16,032 bases of DNA from Erythrobacter donghaensis. GTDB taxonomy: Bacteria > Pseudomonadota > Alphaproteobacteria > Sphingomonadales > Sphingomonadaceae. The stretch is taken from contig NZ_LSJS01000050.1 in NCBI RefSeq assembly GCF_001557325.1, positions 1 through 16,032 on the forward strand, written 5' to 3'. Both the position numbers and the translations under genes were made by a program. Shown piece after piece: positions 7,668-14,737 of this stretch. Within the stretch, counting starts at the first letter, position 1. Every line of letters starts with the position of its first letter. The notes under the pieces are model-generated. The model made no database searches. It was not told the DNA's origin and was given only the letters and a program-made list of their open reading frames with translations.

Positions 7668-8936
7668 ATGCCCACGGTCAAGCTAACCAAACGCAGCGTC
7701 GACGGGCTGCTGCCTCCCGCCAAGGGGCAAGCCGTACTCTGGGACACGGAAGTCAGGGGCTTCGGCGCGCGCATCCTGCCTTCGGGGACAAAGACCTTTA
7801 TCCTGCAATATCGGAATCCTGAGGGCATCCAGCGGCGGATCAACATTGGCCGATATGGCGTTCTGACAGTCGATCAGGCTCGAGATCAGGCGAAACTGCA
7901 CCTGGCGTCTGTTATCCAGGGCGAAGATCCCGCCGACGAAAATCGCCGAGCACGCAAAGGTATGACGGTCGCCAAGATGTGCGACTGGTATCTGATCGAG
8001 GCGCGTGCCGGGAACATTCTCGGCAGGCTGAACAGGCCGATAAAGGCGTCATCGCTTGATATGGATGAAAGCCGGATCAAGACGCACATCATCCCGCTCC
8101 TCGGCAAGCGCGTGGTCTCGCAGCTGAGCATCGCCGATGTCGAGCAGATGCAATCCGACGTGAAGAATGGGAAAACGGCCAAAGCCCGAACTGGTGGGCG
8201 CGGTGGAAAGGCGACTGGCGGAGCCGGTGTCGCCTCCCGTTGCCTCGGCACAATTCAGGCAATCATCGGCCACGCCAAGCACAAGGGTTTGCTGGCTGCC
8301 CATCCCACCCAAGGCGCCAAGAAACTGGCCAGCAAGAAGCGGACCCGGCGGTTGAGCGTCGCCGAGATCGAGATGCTCGGGAAGGCGATCGCCTATGCCG
8401 AGCAAAATCACGAAAATCCTGTGGCCCTGGGCGTCCTGCAAACGCTTCTTCTGACCGGCTATCGCCGGGAAGAGGCGCAAGCCATGCAAAGAGCCTGGGT
8501 CAATGCTGCGGGCGGATTTGTCAGTTTTCCCGATACCAAGGGCGGCGCGCAAGTGCGCGCGCTTGGTCCTGCGGCGCTCAATATAGTCGAGCGGCAGCCG
8601 GAAATCGTAGGCAACCCCCACGTTTTCCCATCGGAAGCCGGGGCTGGATCGTACACAGCCGTAAGCTCCTGTCTGGATCGTGTTTGCAAACTCGCCGGGA
8701 TTTCGGGCGTAACGCCCCACACCCTGCGGCATACGTTCGGGAGCATCGCAGGCGAACTCGGTTTTTCGGAACTCACGATCCGAGCCATGCTCGGGCACGC
8801 CTCCCAAAACGTGACCCAGGATTACATCCATATCGATGAGGCGCTGAAGCTCGCAGTCCAACGGACGTCGGACGAGATTGCTCGTCTGCTCAATAAGGGC
8901 GCGGTGAGCTTGCGACACCCTAGTCTCGCCGCCTGA
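7668..8936 (+). CDS. Tyrosine-type site-specific integrase (DUF4102, P4-like)
   Basis: This 422-residue DNA recombinase integrates and excises the island. The N-terminal DUF4102 arm-binding domain spans about 1-90 (KLTKRSVDGLLPP, LWDTEVRGFGARILPSG). A core-binding SAM-like domain follows (about 100-215), then the catalytic domain with Arg266 (TGYRREE), Lys291 (FPDTKGG), HTLRH (His351, Arg354), His377 (LGHAS) and the nucleophile Tyr386 (TQDYIHID). All catalytic residues are present, so it is probably active. The ATG at 7668 follows GGGGGGAAG (7655-7663) at good spacing; an upstream TTG in frame would fall inside the TGGTGACAA repeat block. It lies about 180 bases from the tRNA-Gly fragment, the usual layout for an integrase beside its att site. 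Confidence 0.95.
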   Translation: MPTVKLTKRSVDGLLPPAKGQAVLWDTEVRGFGARILPSGTKTFILQYRNPEGIQRRINIGRYGVLTVDQARDQAKLHLASVIQGEDPADENRRARKGMTVAKMCDWYLIEARAGNILGRLNRPIKASSLDMDESRIKTHIIPLLGKRVVSQLSIADVEQMQSDVKNGKTAKARTGGRGGKATGGAGVASRCLGTIQAIIGHAKHKGLLAAHPTQGAKKLASKKRTRRLSVAEIEMLGKAIAYAEQNHENPVALGVLQTLLLTGYRREEAQAMQRAWVNAAGGFVSFPDTKGGAQVRALGPAALNIVERQPEIVGNPHVFPSEAGAGSYTAVSSCLDRVCKLAGISGVTPHTLRHTFGSIAGELGFSELTIRAMLGHASQNVTQDYIHIDEALKLAVQRTSDEIARLLNKGAVSLRHPSLAA

Positions 8937-8943
8937 TCCGGAA

Positions 8944-8978
8944 TTGAACTCTCGACACAAGGTAACGAATATGTTACC
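8944..8978 (+). promoter_or_regulatory. Probable promoter/operator of the toxin-antitoxin operon
   Basis: GGTAAC (8961-8966) and GTTACC (8973-8978) form a perfect inverted repeat around GAATAT, 15 bases before the toxin start. TTGAAC (8944-8949) lies 17 bases before GAATAT and could serve as a weak -35/-10 pair, which would place the palindrome over the -10. That fits autorepression by the HTH antitoxin. The palindrome is certain; the promoter assignment is tentative. Confidence 0.5.
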
Positions 8979-8992
8979 AAGGGCGGTGCAGC

Positions 8993-9331
8993 GTGATTAT
9001 TGAGGAGTATGTCTGTGAAGATGGCACCTGCCCGTTCCGGGGCTGGTTTGACGGTCTCGATGTGCAGGCCGCAGCCAAGGTGGCAACCGCCATCGTCCGC
9101 ATGGAACTGGGCAACCTGTCGAACGTCAAATGGATCGGTGGCGGGCTTGGCGAATACCGGATCGATTGGGGGCCGGGATACCGGCTCTATTTGACGCAGG
9201 ACGGAGGTCAACTGATCATCCTCTTCGTAGGCGGGACGAAGAAGCGGCAGCAGTCGGACATCAGGCAGGCGAGCGCACTGCTCGACCAATACAAGGGCCG
9301 CAAGGCCAAGGCGAAGAAGGCAAGGAGTTAG
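8993..9331 (+). CDS. Type II toxin, RelE/ParE superfamily (Gp49/HigB-like)
   Basis: This 112-residue protein has the hallmarks of the addiction-module killer family (TIGR02683 type): FRGWFDGLD near the start, then GNLSNVKWIGGGLGEYRIDWGPGYRLYLTQDG, ILFVGGTKKRQQSDI and a basic tail. Relatives are small RelE-fold proteins, many of which cut mRNA at the ribosome; that activity is inferred here. The GTG at 8993 starts MIIEEYV, a normal N-terminus for the family, and no better start exists. The partner antitoxin starts six bases after this gene ends, and its ribosome binding site overlaps the toxin's last codons, so the two are translated as a pair. Toxin-first order is the usual arrangement in this family. 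It probably stabilises the island. Confidence 0.9.
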   Translation: MIIEEYVCEDGTCPFRGWFDGLDVQAAAKVATAIVRMELGNLSNVKWIGGGLGEYRIDWGPGYRLYLTQDGGQLIILFVGGTKKRQQSDIRQASALLDQYKGRKAKAKKARS

Positions 9332-9336
9332 GCACG

Positions 9337-9660
9337 GTGGCGCTGACACGCGATTTCAAGGAAACGGTGAAGGAACGTGCCGCGCGCGATCCAGCCTTTG
9401 CCAAAGCCATGCTCGATGAGGCCGCCACCGCCTTTCTCAATGGCGAGCCGCATGTCGCGCGCCTGATTCTGCGCGATCTCGTCAACGCCTCGGTCGGGTT
9501 CGAGGAGCTCGCCAGTGAGACCAAGCGGCCGAGCAAGAGCCTGCACCGCATGCTTTCGGAGAAGGGCAATCCAAGCATGGACAATCTCGCCGCGATCTTC
9601 GGCGCGGTGCGCAAGCGCCTTGGCGTGGCGTTCGAAGCGCATGGCGTCGAGGCCGCGTGA
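9337..9660 (+). CDS. Antitoxin with HTH domain, partner of the RelE-like toxin
   Basis: This 107-residue protein matches the addiction-module antidote family (TIGR02684 type): LTRDFKETVKERAARDPAFAKAMLDEA, then FLNGEPHVARLILRDLVNASVGFEELA, and an HTH with PSKSLHRMLSEKGNPSMDNLAAIFGAVRKRLGV. It should bind and neutralise the toxin and repress the operon, probably at the GGTAAC palindrome. The start is a GTG at 9337, nine bases after AAGGAG (9322-9327); an upstream open stretch in this frame overlaps the toxin gene and looks non-coding. The SOS-box gap and the DUF5131 gene follow 75 bases later. Confidence 0.9.
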   Translation: MALTRDFKETVKERAARDPAFAKAMLDEAATAFLNGEPHVARLILRDLVNASVGFEELASETKRPSKSLHRMLSEKGNPSMDNLAAIFGAVRKRLGVAFEAHGVEAA

Positions 9661-9672
9661 TGCAGATGTTAT

Positions 9673-9687
9673 GTTCTATTTTTGTTC
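9673..9687 (+). promoter_or_regulatory. SOS box (LexA-binding site) upstream of the DUF5131-tcmP unit
   Basis: GTTCTATTTTTGTTC is an exact GTTC-N7-GTTC direct repeat with a T-rich spacer, the form of the LexA site known in alphaproteobacteria. It lies in the 75-base gap after the antitoxin gene, 48 bases before the DUF5131 start at 9736 and in the same direction, where LexA would block a promoter. No convincing -10 could be fixed. The site is intergenic and AT-rich in context, which makes chance occurrence less likely. Confidence 0.75.
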
Positions 9688-9735
9688 CGTTTGTGGTAGA
9701 TGCGATGCTGGCTGAGCAAGATCAGCGAGGTCGAA

Positions 9736-10518
9736 ATGGCTGAAACACAGATTGAATGGACGGATTCGACGTGGAATCCAGTGGCTGGCTGCACCATTGT
9801 CAGCGCGGGCTGCACGCACTGCTACGCTATGGAAATGGCTCGGCGCCTCGAAGCTATGGGCGTCAGCAAGTACGCAGGGCTGACACGGCGGAGCGGTGAG
9901 CGCACGATCTGGAACGGTGTAATCCGGGAAGATCGCGATGCGCTCCTGATTCCGCTGCGCTGGCGCAAACCAAGAAAGATCTTCGTCAACTCGATGAGCG
10001 ATCTCTTTCACGAACAGGTCAGCGACGCCTTCATTCTGGACGTCTGGAAGGTGATGCGCGAAACCCCACATCACAACTACCAGATTCTGACGAAGCGCCC
10101 TGACCGCATGGCGTCGATTACAACCAGGCTCATCAAGGACGTCCTTCCCAATGTGTGGCTCGGAACAAGTATCGAGAATGCAGATGTGGTTGAGCGAATA
10201 GACCACTTGCGAAACGTACCGGCTGCAATCCGTTTTCTGTCCTTCGAACCGCTGATTGGGCCGGTCGGTGAGATCGACCTCGCTGGAATAGACTGGGCGA
10301 TCGTCGGGGGTGAAAGTGGCCGCTCTGCCCGACCGATCAGGGAGGAGTGGATTGACGAGATTCACGATCAATGCGTCGCATTCGAGACGGCTTTCTTCTT
10401 CAAGCAATGGGGCACCTGGGGGAAAGATAACAAGCGCCGCTCAAAGAAGGCCAACGGCCGCGAGTATCGGGGCAAAACCTGGGATGAAATGCCGTCGGCG
10501 TTCCTCGCTGCCGTGTGA
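9736..10518 (+). CDS. DUF5131 (phage Gp37/Gp68) three-cysteine protein, radical-SAM-like
   Basis: This 260-residue protein belongs to the Gp37/Gp68 family (PF07505). Near the N-terminus, WTDSTWNPVAGC is followed by a three-Cys motif, Cys19-x6-Cys26-x2-Cys29 (GCTHCYA). This recalls the 4Fe-4S motif of radical SAM enzymes with altered first spacing. Strand-like segments then follow a TIM-barrel rhythm: IFVNSMSDLFH, YQILTKRPDRM, VWLGTSIEN, IRFLSFEPLIGPV, DWAIVGGESG and AFFFKQWG. No reaction is established to my knowledge; a radical SAM-type step on nucleic acid is inference. The ATG at 9736 fits the family N-terminus MAETQIEWTD; an in-frame ATG at 9700 is less likely. TcmP, its usual partner, follows after 34 bases, and an SOS box lies upstream. 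Confidence 0.88.
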   Translation: MAETQIEWTDSTWNPVAGCTIVSAGCTHCYAMEMARRLEAMGVSKYAGLTRRSGERTIWNGVIREDRDALLIPLRWRKPRKIFVNSMSDLFHEQVSDAFILDVWKVMRETPHHNYQILTKRPDRMASITTRLIKDVLPNVWLGTSIENADVVERIDHLRNVPAAIRFLSFEPLIGPVGEIDLAGIDWAIVGGESGRSARPIREEWIDEIHDQCVAFETAFFFKQWGTWGKDNKRRSKKANGREYRGKTWDEMPSAFLAAV

Positions 10519-10552
10519 CATGCAACAGGCCGGTCATCGGCAAGGGGAATGA

Positions 10553-11812
10553 ATGGCTGAAAAACCGTATGAGTGGGTGGATGGCGCAATGCTGGAGGAC
10601 CACTCGCGGCGCAAGCACAAGATCCTCCGGGAGTATTTCTTCCAGTATCTGACGGTTCGCTGCCAGCTCCCCCAGATGGAAAAGTTCCGCCTGGCGATTG
10701 TCGATGGCTTCGCCGGCGGAGGGCGATATAGCTGCGGCGCGTCGGGTTCGCCGCTCATCTTCATTGAGGAGTTGCGACGAGCAGTCGAGGCGGTCAACAT
10801 GCATCGGACGGCGGAAGGTCTCGGCCTCATTGAGGTCGAATGTCTGCTGGTGCTGAATGATTTCAGCAGGGATGCTCTCGAAACGATCAAGGCGCATATT
10901 GCACCGCTTCAGGCCGAAATCGTCCAAAATGTCCCGCGCCTTCATTTGCGCATTGAGTACCTGAACCAGCCATTCGAAGATGCCTATCCGGCAATGAAGC
11001 AATTCCTGGAACAAGGCCGCTTCCGGAATGTGCTGTTCAACCTCGACCAATGCGGCCACAGCAAGGTCAGCCGGTCGACGCTGGTCGACATCATGCACTC
11101 ATACCCGTCGGTCGAAGTCTTCTACACTTTCGCGATCCAGTCGCTCCTGACGTACCTTCAGACCCATGATCCGATACGGCTCGCGGCGCAGCTTCAGCCC
11201 TTCGGCATCCAGTCCAAGGATATCGAAGCTCTCGATTTCGGGATCAAGAAACAGCAATGGCTGGGCGCAGCAGAACGGCTGGTGTTCGACACATTCCGCA
11301 CCTGCGCCACCTTTGTCAGCCCGTTCTCGATCAACAATCCGGATGGGTGGCGATACTGGCTGATCCACTTCGCGAATGCTCACCGCGCCCGGCAGGTCTA
11401 CAACAACGTGCTGCACGACAACAGCTCGGAGCAGGCGCATTTCGGGCGATCAGGCCTCAACATGCTCGCCTATGACCCGAGCCACGAGGATGGCGCGCTG
11501 TACCTCTTCGATGTGTCTGGCCGTCAAAGTGCGCGCACCCAGCTACTGTCCGACATCCCCCGCCTCGTCTCGGAATCCGGCGATGTGATCGGCGTGGCCG
11601 ATTTCTACGCAGGGATCTACAATTCGACGCCGGCACATAGCGAAGACATACATCAGGCCATCATGGAAAATCCGGATCTGCAAGTTATCACGCCTGCCGG
11701 AGGCGAGAGGCGCAGCGCGAACGCTATTGCTGTCGGCGATATGTTGAAGCTCAAGCAGCAGAAGAGCTTCTTCCCATTTTTCACATCTCAAGAGCGCGAG
11801 AAGCAAAAGTAG
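10553..11812 (+). CDS. tcmP: Three-Cys-motif partner protein TcmP
   Basis: This 419-residue protein is recognised as TcmP (TIGR04474 type) from its N-terminus (HSRRKHKILREYFFQYL) and its place right after a Gp37/Gp68 gene, the pairing that gives the family its name. It looks Rossmann-like: DGFAGGGRY (51-59) resembles a class I methyltransferase SAM-binding loop, LLVLNDFSRDAL (98-109) the second acidic strand, and LFNLDQCGH (161-169) the active-site strand, though the usual DP-type residues are replaced by DQC. The role is unknown. The ATG at 10553 follows AAGGGG (10542-10547). The gene should share the SOS-controlled transcript. Its C-terminal half (about 240-419) matches no domain I can name. 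Confidence 0.83.
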   Translation: MAEKPYEWVDGAMLEDHSRRKHKILREYFFQYLTVRCQLPQMEKFRLAIVDGFAGGGRYSCGASGSPLIFIEELRRAVEAVNMHRTAEGLGLIEVECLLVLNDFSRDALETIKAHIAPLQAEIVQNVPRLHLRIEYLNQPFEDAYPAMKQFLEQGRFRNVLFNLDQCGHSKVSRSTLVDIMHSYPSVEVFYTFAIQSLLTYLQTHDPIRLAAQLQPFGIQSKDIEALDFGIKKQQWLGAAERLVFDTFRTCATFVSPFSINNPDGWRYWLIHFANAHRARQVYNNVLHDNSSEQAHFGRSGLNMLAYDPSHEDGALYLFDVSGRQSARTQLLSDIPRLVSESGDVIGVADFYAGIYNSTPAHSEDIHQAIMENPDLQVITPAGGERRSANAIAVGDMLKLKQQKSFFPFFTSQEREKQK

Positions 11813-11816
11813 GATT

Positions 11817-11882
11817 GGGGTCACCGATGACCCCCGCGAACGGGTGCCGCGAATGGCCCGACCACGCGGAGCGGGCCGGCAC
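11817..11882. terminator. Hairpins between the convergent tcmP and DUF2513 genes
   Basis: Right after the tcmP stop, GGGGTCA (11817-11823) pairs with TGACCCC (11828-11834) around a four-base loop. A second nested stem follows: GTGCCG (11844-11849) with CGGCAC (11877-11882), enclosing GCCCG (11856-11860) with CGGGC (11872-11876). No T-run follows on either strand, so these may end transcription in a Rho-aided way or merely stabilise 3' ends. Confidence 0.35.
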
Positions 11883-11924
11883 GAGGGACGGATCAGGCTA
11901 TAATCGCGCAGTTTTCGCTGAAGA

Positions 11925-12332
11925 TCAGAGGTCCAGCTCAACGCCGGTGTGCTGCTCAATCTTCTTCTTGATCAGCCCTTTGGCGAGCGCTTTCAGAAGG
12001 TCTATGCTGAAACCGCCGGCCTGTTTGGCCCCGGCTTTTGTCTCGCGCCAGATGGCAGGGTCGCGGATGGTGTCGAGGAAGTCGTGGCCAGCCCAGGTGA
12101 TCTGACCGATTTGCCAGACCGCACCGGACAGCTTCGCCTGGATCGTGATGAGACCAGCCTCGTCAAGCAAAGCCAGATGGCATTCGATCAGCTCAGCCTG
12201 ATCGCGCGGCATTTTGCCTGTACCATTTTCGCCCAGTATCTCGGCGATCTCCGGGGTCATCAGCTCGAACGCCCGCCGACCGTCCTCGATCTCCAGCAGC
12301 AGGTTGCGGACCAGATCCATGTCACGTTTCAT
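11925..12332 (-). CDS. DUF2513 domain protein
   Basis: This 135-residue protein starts MKRDMDLVRNLLLEIEDG, the typical opening of DUF2513, followed by IECHLALLDEAGLI and ITWAGHDFLDTIRDPAIW, which close that domain at about residue 90-95. The layout (helices, then a beta-hairpin ending in GHDFLD) looks like a winged-helix fold, so it may be a small regulator; this is inference. The C-terminal 40 residues are an amphipathic Lys-rich helix (LLKALAKGLIKKKIEQ). Such proteins are common on phages and islands and have no known function. The start at 12332 is chosen by family match; no strong ribosome binding site is seen. It lies 92 bases downstream of the repeat-linker gene and may share its transcript. 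Confidence 0.82.
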   Translation of the reverse strand: MKRDMDLVRNLLLEIEDGRRAFELMTPEIAEILGENGTGKMPRDQAELIECHLALLDEAGLITIQAKLSGAVWQIGQITWAGHDFLDTIRDPAIWRETKAGAKQAGGFSIDLLKALAKGLIKKKIEQHTGVELDL

Positions 12333-12424
12333 CGCATGGATCTTAACTGCAGACCCACCGGAAGGACAGCGATCTATCAATGCCTTCCGTGCGCGAGGCC
12401 TCGTCCTGCCGACATCATCTGCGT

Positions 12425-13045
12425 TCACGCGCGAACGAGGTGATAGCGTCCATTTTTTCGGGCACCTACAAAGTGCAGAAGATTGCAGGTGCACAGTCCT
12501 GCAAGATCGCGCCGCGCCGACTTGATGCTCACCTGCCAATGCGCTGCAACATCGCGCGCCCTCGTCGGCAAACCGCGCGCGACTCGGTCGAGTATCCAGC
12601 GCTGTCGCTCATTGAGCCCGTCCGTTATTGGGTCATTTACAGGGCCACTTTCAGGGTCATTTGTAGGGTCAGAATTCGGCCAATATCTGCCCGCAGCCAT
12701 CTCTTCCCGGCGACTATTCCCGAAAGATGCTCTGCTCGGCCCTGGTATGGCAGCCTCCGCCAAGGCCGATTGCTGGCTTTCGATGATGCCCAGGACGAAC
12801 GCCCGGATAACCGGAGACGTCGCAACCAAGCGCAAGAAGAAGACCGTGTCCGGCCCATGTTGCGCGGCCATCCAGTGCTTGGCGGACCGCTCACTGGCAT
12901 GGGTCAGACGCATCAGTTGCTTGACCGCGCGATGCGTATCGCCATGTTCCTTGCGCAGCAGATTGGCGATGACTTCGGCATAGGCCTGGCGGCTGGCGAG
13001 CGCGCCTTCCCAAGCTGGCAACTTCCTGCCCTTTTTCGGCAACAT
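12425..13045 (-). CDS. Putative DNA-binding protein with tetrapeptide-repeat linker and C-terminal winged helix
   Basis: This 206-residue protein has no name I can give with confidence. Residues 1-90 (KKGRKLPAWEGALASRQAYAEVIANLL, then VKQLMRLTHASERSAKHWMAAQHGPD) look like a helical HTH-type domain seen on alphaproteobacterial mobile elements. Residues about 122-139 are a [D/G]-P-x-[N/S/T] repeat linker. Residues about 141-206 (LNERQRWILDRVARGLPTRARDVAAHW) form a winged-helix domain like the C-terminal one of many Fic proteins, though no Fic domain is present. A DNA-binding regulator is likely. The ATG at 13045 follows GGAAAGGACC. Its upstream gap (13046-13165) is shared with the divergent serine recombinase gene, so it might control both. 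Confidence 0.7.
   Translation of the reverse strand: MLPKKGRKLPAWEGALASRQAYAEVIANLLRKEHGDTHRAVKQLMRLTHASERSAKHWMAAQHGPDTVFFLRLVATSPVIRAFVLGIIESQQSALAEAAIPGPSRASFGNSRREEMAAGRYWPNSDPTNDPESGPVNDPITDGLNERQRWILDRVARGLPTRARDVAAHWQVSIKSARRDLAGLCTCNLLHFVGARKNGRYHLVRA
12630..12677 (-). repeat. Degenerate 12-bp tandem repeat inside the DNA-binding-like gene
   Basis: On the plus strand, units GGGTCATTTACA, GGGCCACTTTCA, GGGTCATTTGTA and GGGTCAGAATTC follow each other with an exact 12-base period (12630, 12642, 12654, 12666). On the coding strand three full units and part of the fourth encode the four-residue linker repeat. Whole-codon unit length means copy-number change would keep the frame. Confidence 0.75.
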
Positions 13046-13165
13046 CTTCCGGTCCTTTCCCACATATACTGTTGAGAGTGCGGGAATGCCGGAGAGGTCC
13101 GTGTTTCGCGCTGCAGCGGTTGGCCGCCCTGGCCACTGCAGTCCGGATTTCGAAAGGGGCGCGCA

Positions 13166-14737
13166 TTGGCGGGTTGGGATCAAGAAGACGCGCCAAGCGA
13201 CGCCGAACAGCCGCCCACGGTGCGGGCGGCCGAATATGTTCGAATGTCCACCGACCATCAGAAATACTCGACGGAAAATCAGGCCGACGCGATCCGCCAC
13301 TATGCGGCGTCTCGGGGCATCGAAATTGTCCGCACCTATGCCGACGACGGCAAAAGCGGCCTGTCGATCGATGGCCGCGCCTCACTGCAACGACTGATTG
13401 CTGACGTCGAATCCGGCAGCGCCGATTTCGAGATGATCCTGGTCTATGATGTCAGCCGGTGGGGGCGCTTCCAGGACGCGGACGAGAGCGCCTACTACGA
13501 ATACATCTGTCGCCGGGCCGGAATTCAGATCGCCTATTGCGCCGAACAGTTCGAAAATGACGGGTCGCCGATGAGCACCATGTTCAAGGGCTTCAAGCGC
13601 GCCATGGCTGGCGAATACAGCCGGGAGCTTTCGGTCAAGGTTTTTGCCGGCCAGGGGCGGCTCATCGAGAAAGGCTACCGTCAGGGCGGTCCCGCCGGTT
13701 TCGGCCTGCGCCGGACGCTCATTGATGAACACGGCAACACCAAGGCGGTGCTCGGCCGCGGCGAGCAGAAGAGTCTCCAGACCGACCGCGTCATCCTGAC
13801 ACCCGGACCGCCGGAAGAGATTGGCGTGGTGCAAGAGATATACCGGGCTTTCGTCCATGACGGACGAACCGAACGCGAGATCGCCGAGGAGCTGAACGCT
13901 CGCGGCATCCTGTCCGACCTCGAACGCCCGTGGACACGCGGCACCGTGCACCAGCTCCTGATCAATGAAAAATATGTCGGCGACAATGTCTGGAATCGCC
14001 GCTCGTTCAAGCTGAAGAAGAAGCGGGTTCGCAATGCCCCGGACATGTGGATCAGGTCACAGGGTGCATTCGAGGGGATCGTTGAACGGGAGCTGTTCGA
14101 GGCTGCCCATTCGATTATTGCTGCACGCTCGTTCCGCCTGTCCGACGAGGAGATGCTGGAAGCTCTGCGGGGTCTCTACGCCAGCAAGGGGCTGCTGTCC
14201 GGCATCATTATCGACGAATGCGAGGGATTGCCGTCGAGCAGCGCCTTCAGCTCGCGATTTGGCAGTCTCCTGCGCGCTTACAGCCTGGTGGGCTTTTCGC
14301 CGGAGCGCGATTACCGCTACGTTGCCATCAACAAGGCGCTGCGCCGCCTGCACCCCGACATTGTCCGCGACATATTGAGTGGACTTCAGGCCCAGGGGAG
14401 CGATGCCTGGCAGGACCTCGCCAGCGACAGCATCCGCGTGAATGGCGAGTTCAGCCTCGCCATTGTTCTGGTGCGCTGCACTCCGACACCGACCGGCCTC
14501 CTGCGCTGGAAGATCCGCTTCGACACCAGCCATCTCGCAGACATCACCGTCGTCGTGCGCATGGACATGCACAACCGCGCGCCGTTCGATTATTATCTGT
14601 TTCCAAGAATTGACGTCGCCAGCGAACGGCTGCGGCTCGCCGAAGATAACGACCTGCACCTCGACGCCTATCGCTTCGACACGCTCGACTTCTTCTATGA
14701 CATCGCGGCACCCGTCGCCATTCCGGAGGCTGCCTAA
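13166..14737 (+). CDS. Serine recombinase (resolvase/invertase plus recombinase domain)
   Basis: This 523-residue large serine recombinase has an N-terminal catalytic domain (about 19-160): AAEYVRMSTDHQKYSTENQ with nucleophile Ser28, then LVYDVSRWGRFQD (92-104) with the conserved DxSRxxR arginines and MAGEYSRELS. A recombinase domain follows (about 210-285: EEIGVVQEIYRAFVHDGRTEREIAEELNARGI, NEKYVGDNVWNRR). The C-terminal 240 residues carry no zinc ribbon, unlike phage integrases of this class. It should cut and rejoin DNA at short dyad sites; its target is unknown. The start is a TTG at 13166 with AAAGGGG (13152-13158) upstream; a GTG at 13220 is an alternative. Its stop overlaps the RepB-like start (TAATG), so the three genes form one operon. 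Confidence 0.9.
   Translation: MAGWDQEDAPSDAEQPPTVRAAEYVRMSTDHQKYSTENQADAIRHYAASRGIEIVRTYADDGKSGLSIDGRASLQRLIADVESGSADFEMILVYDVSRWGRFQDADESAYYEYICRRAGIQIAYCAEQFENDGSPMSTMFKGFKRAMAGEYSRELSVKVFAGQGRLIEKGYRQGGPAGFGLRRTLIDEHGNTKAVLGRGEQKSLQTDRVILTPGPPEEIGVVQEIYRAFVHDGRTEREIAEELNARGILSDLERPWTRGTVHQLLINEKYVGDNVWNRRSFKLKKKRVRNAPDMWIRSQGAFEGIVERELFEAAHSIIAARSFRLSDEEMLEALRGLYASKGLLSGIIIDECEGLPSSSAFSSRFGSLLRAYSLVGFSPERDYRYVAINKALRRLHPDIVRDILSGLQAQGSDAWQDLASDSIRVNGEFSLAIVLVRCTPTPTGLLRWKIRFDTSHLADITVVVRMDMHNRAPFDYYLFPRIDVASERLRLAEDNDLHLDAYRFDTLDFFYDIAAPVAIPEAA

Noticed and set aside
8049..8960. Minus-strand 300-codon frame within the integrase gene
   Set aside because: The plus-strand integrase has all catalytic residues; this frame shows no domain.
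11899..11904. TATAAT on the plus strand pointing into the DUF2513 gene (possible antisense promoter)
   Set aside because: No matching -35 element is seen at the right distance, and a single hexamer is weak evidence.
13117..13136. CTGCAG...CTGCAG with inner TGGCC/GGCCA dyad before the serine recombinase
   Set aside because: The outer arms are self-palindromic and the fold needs a four-base bulge; not enough to call a recombination site or operator.
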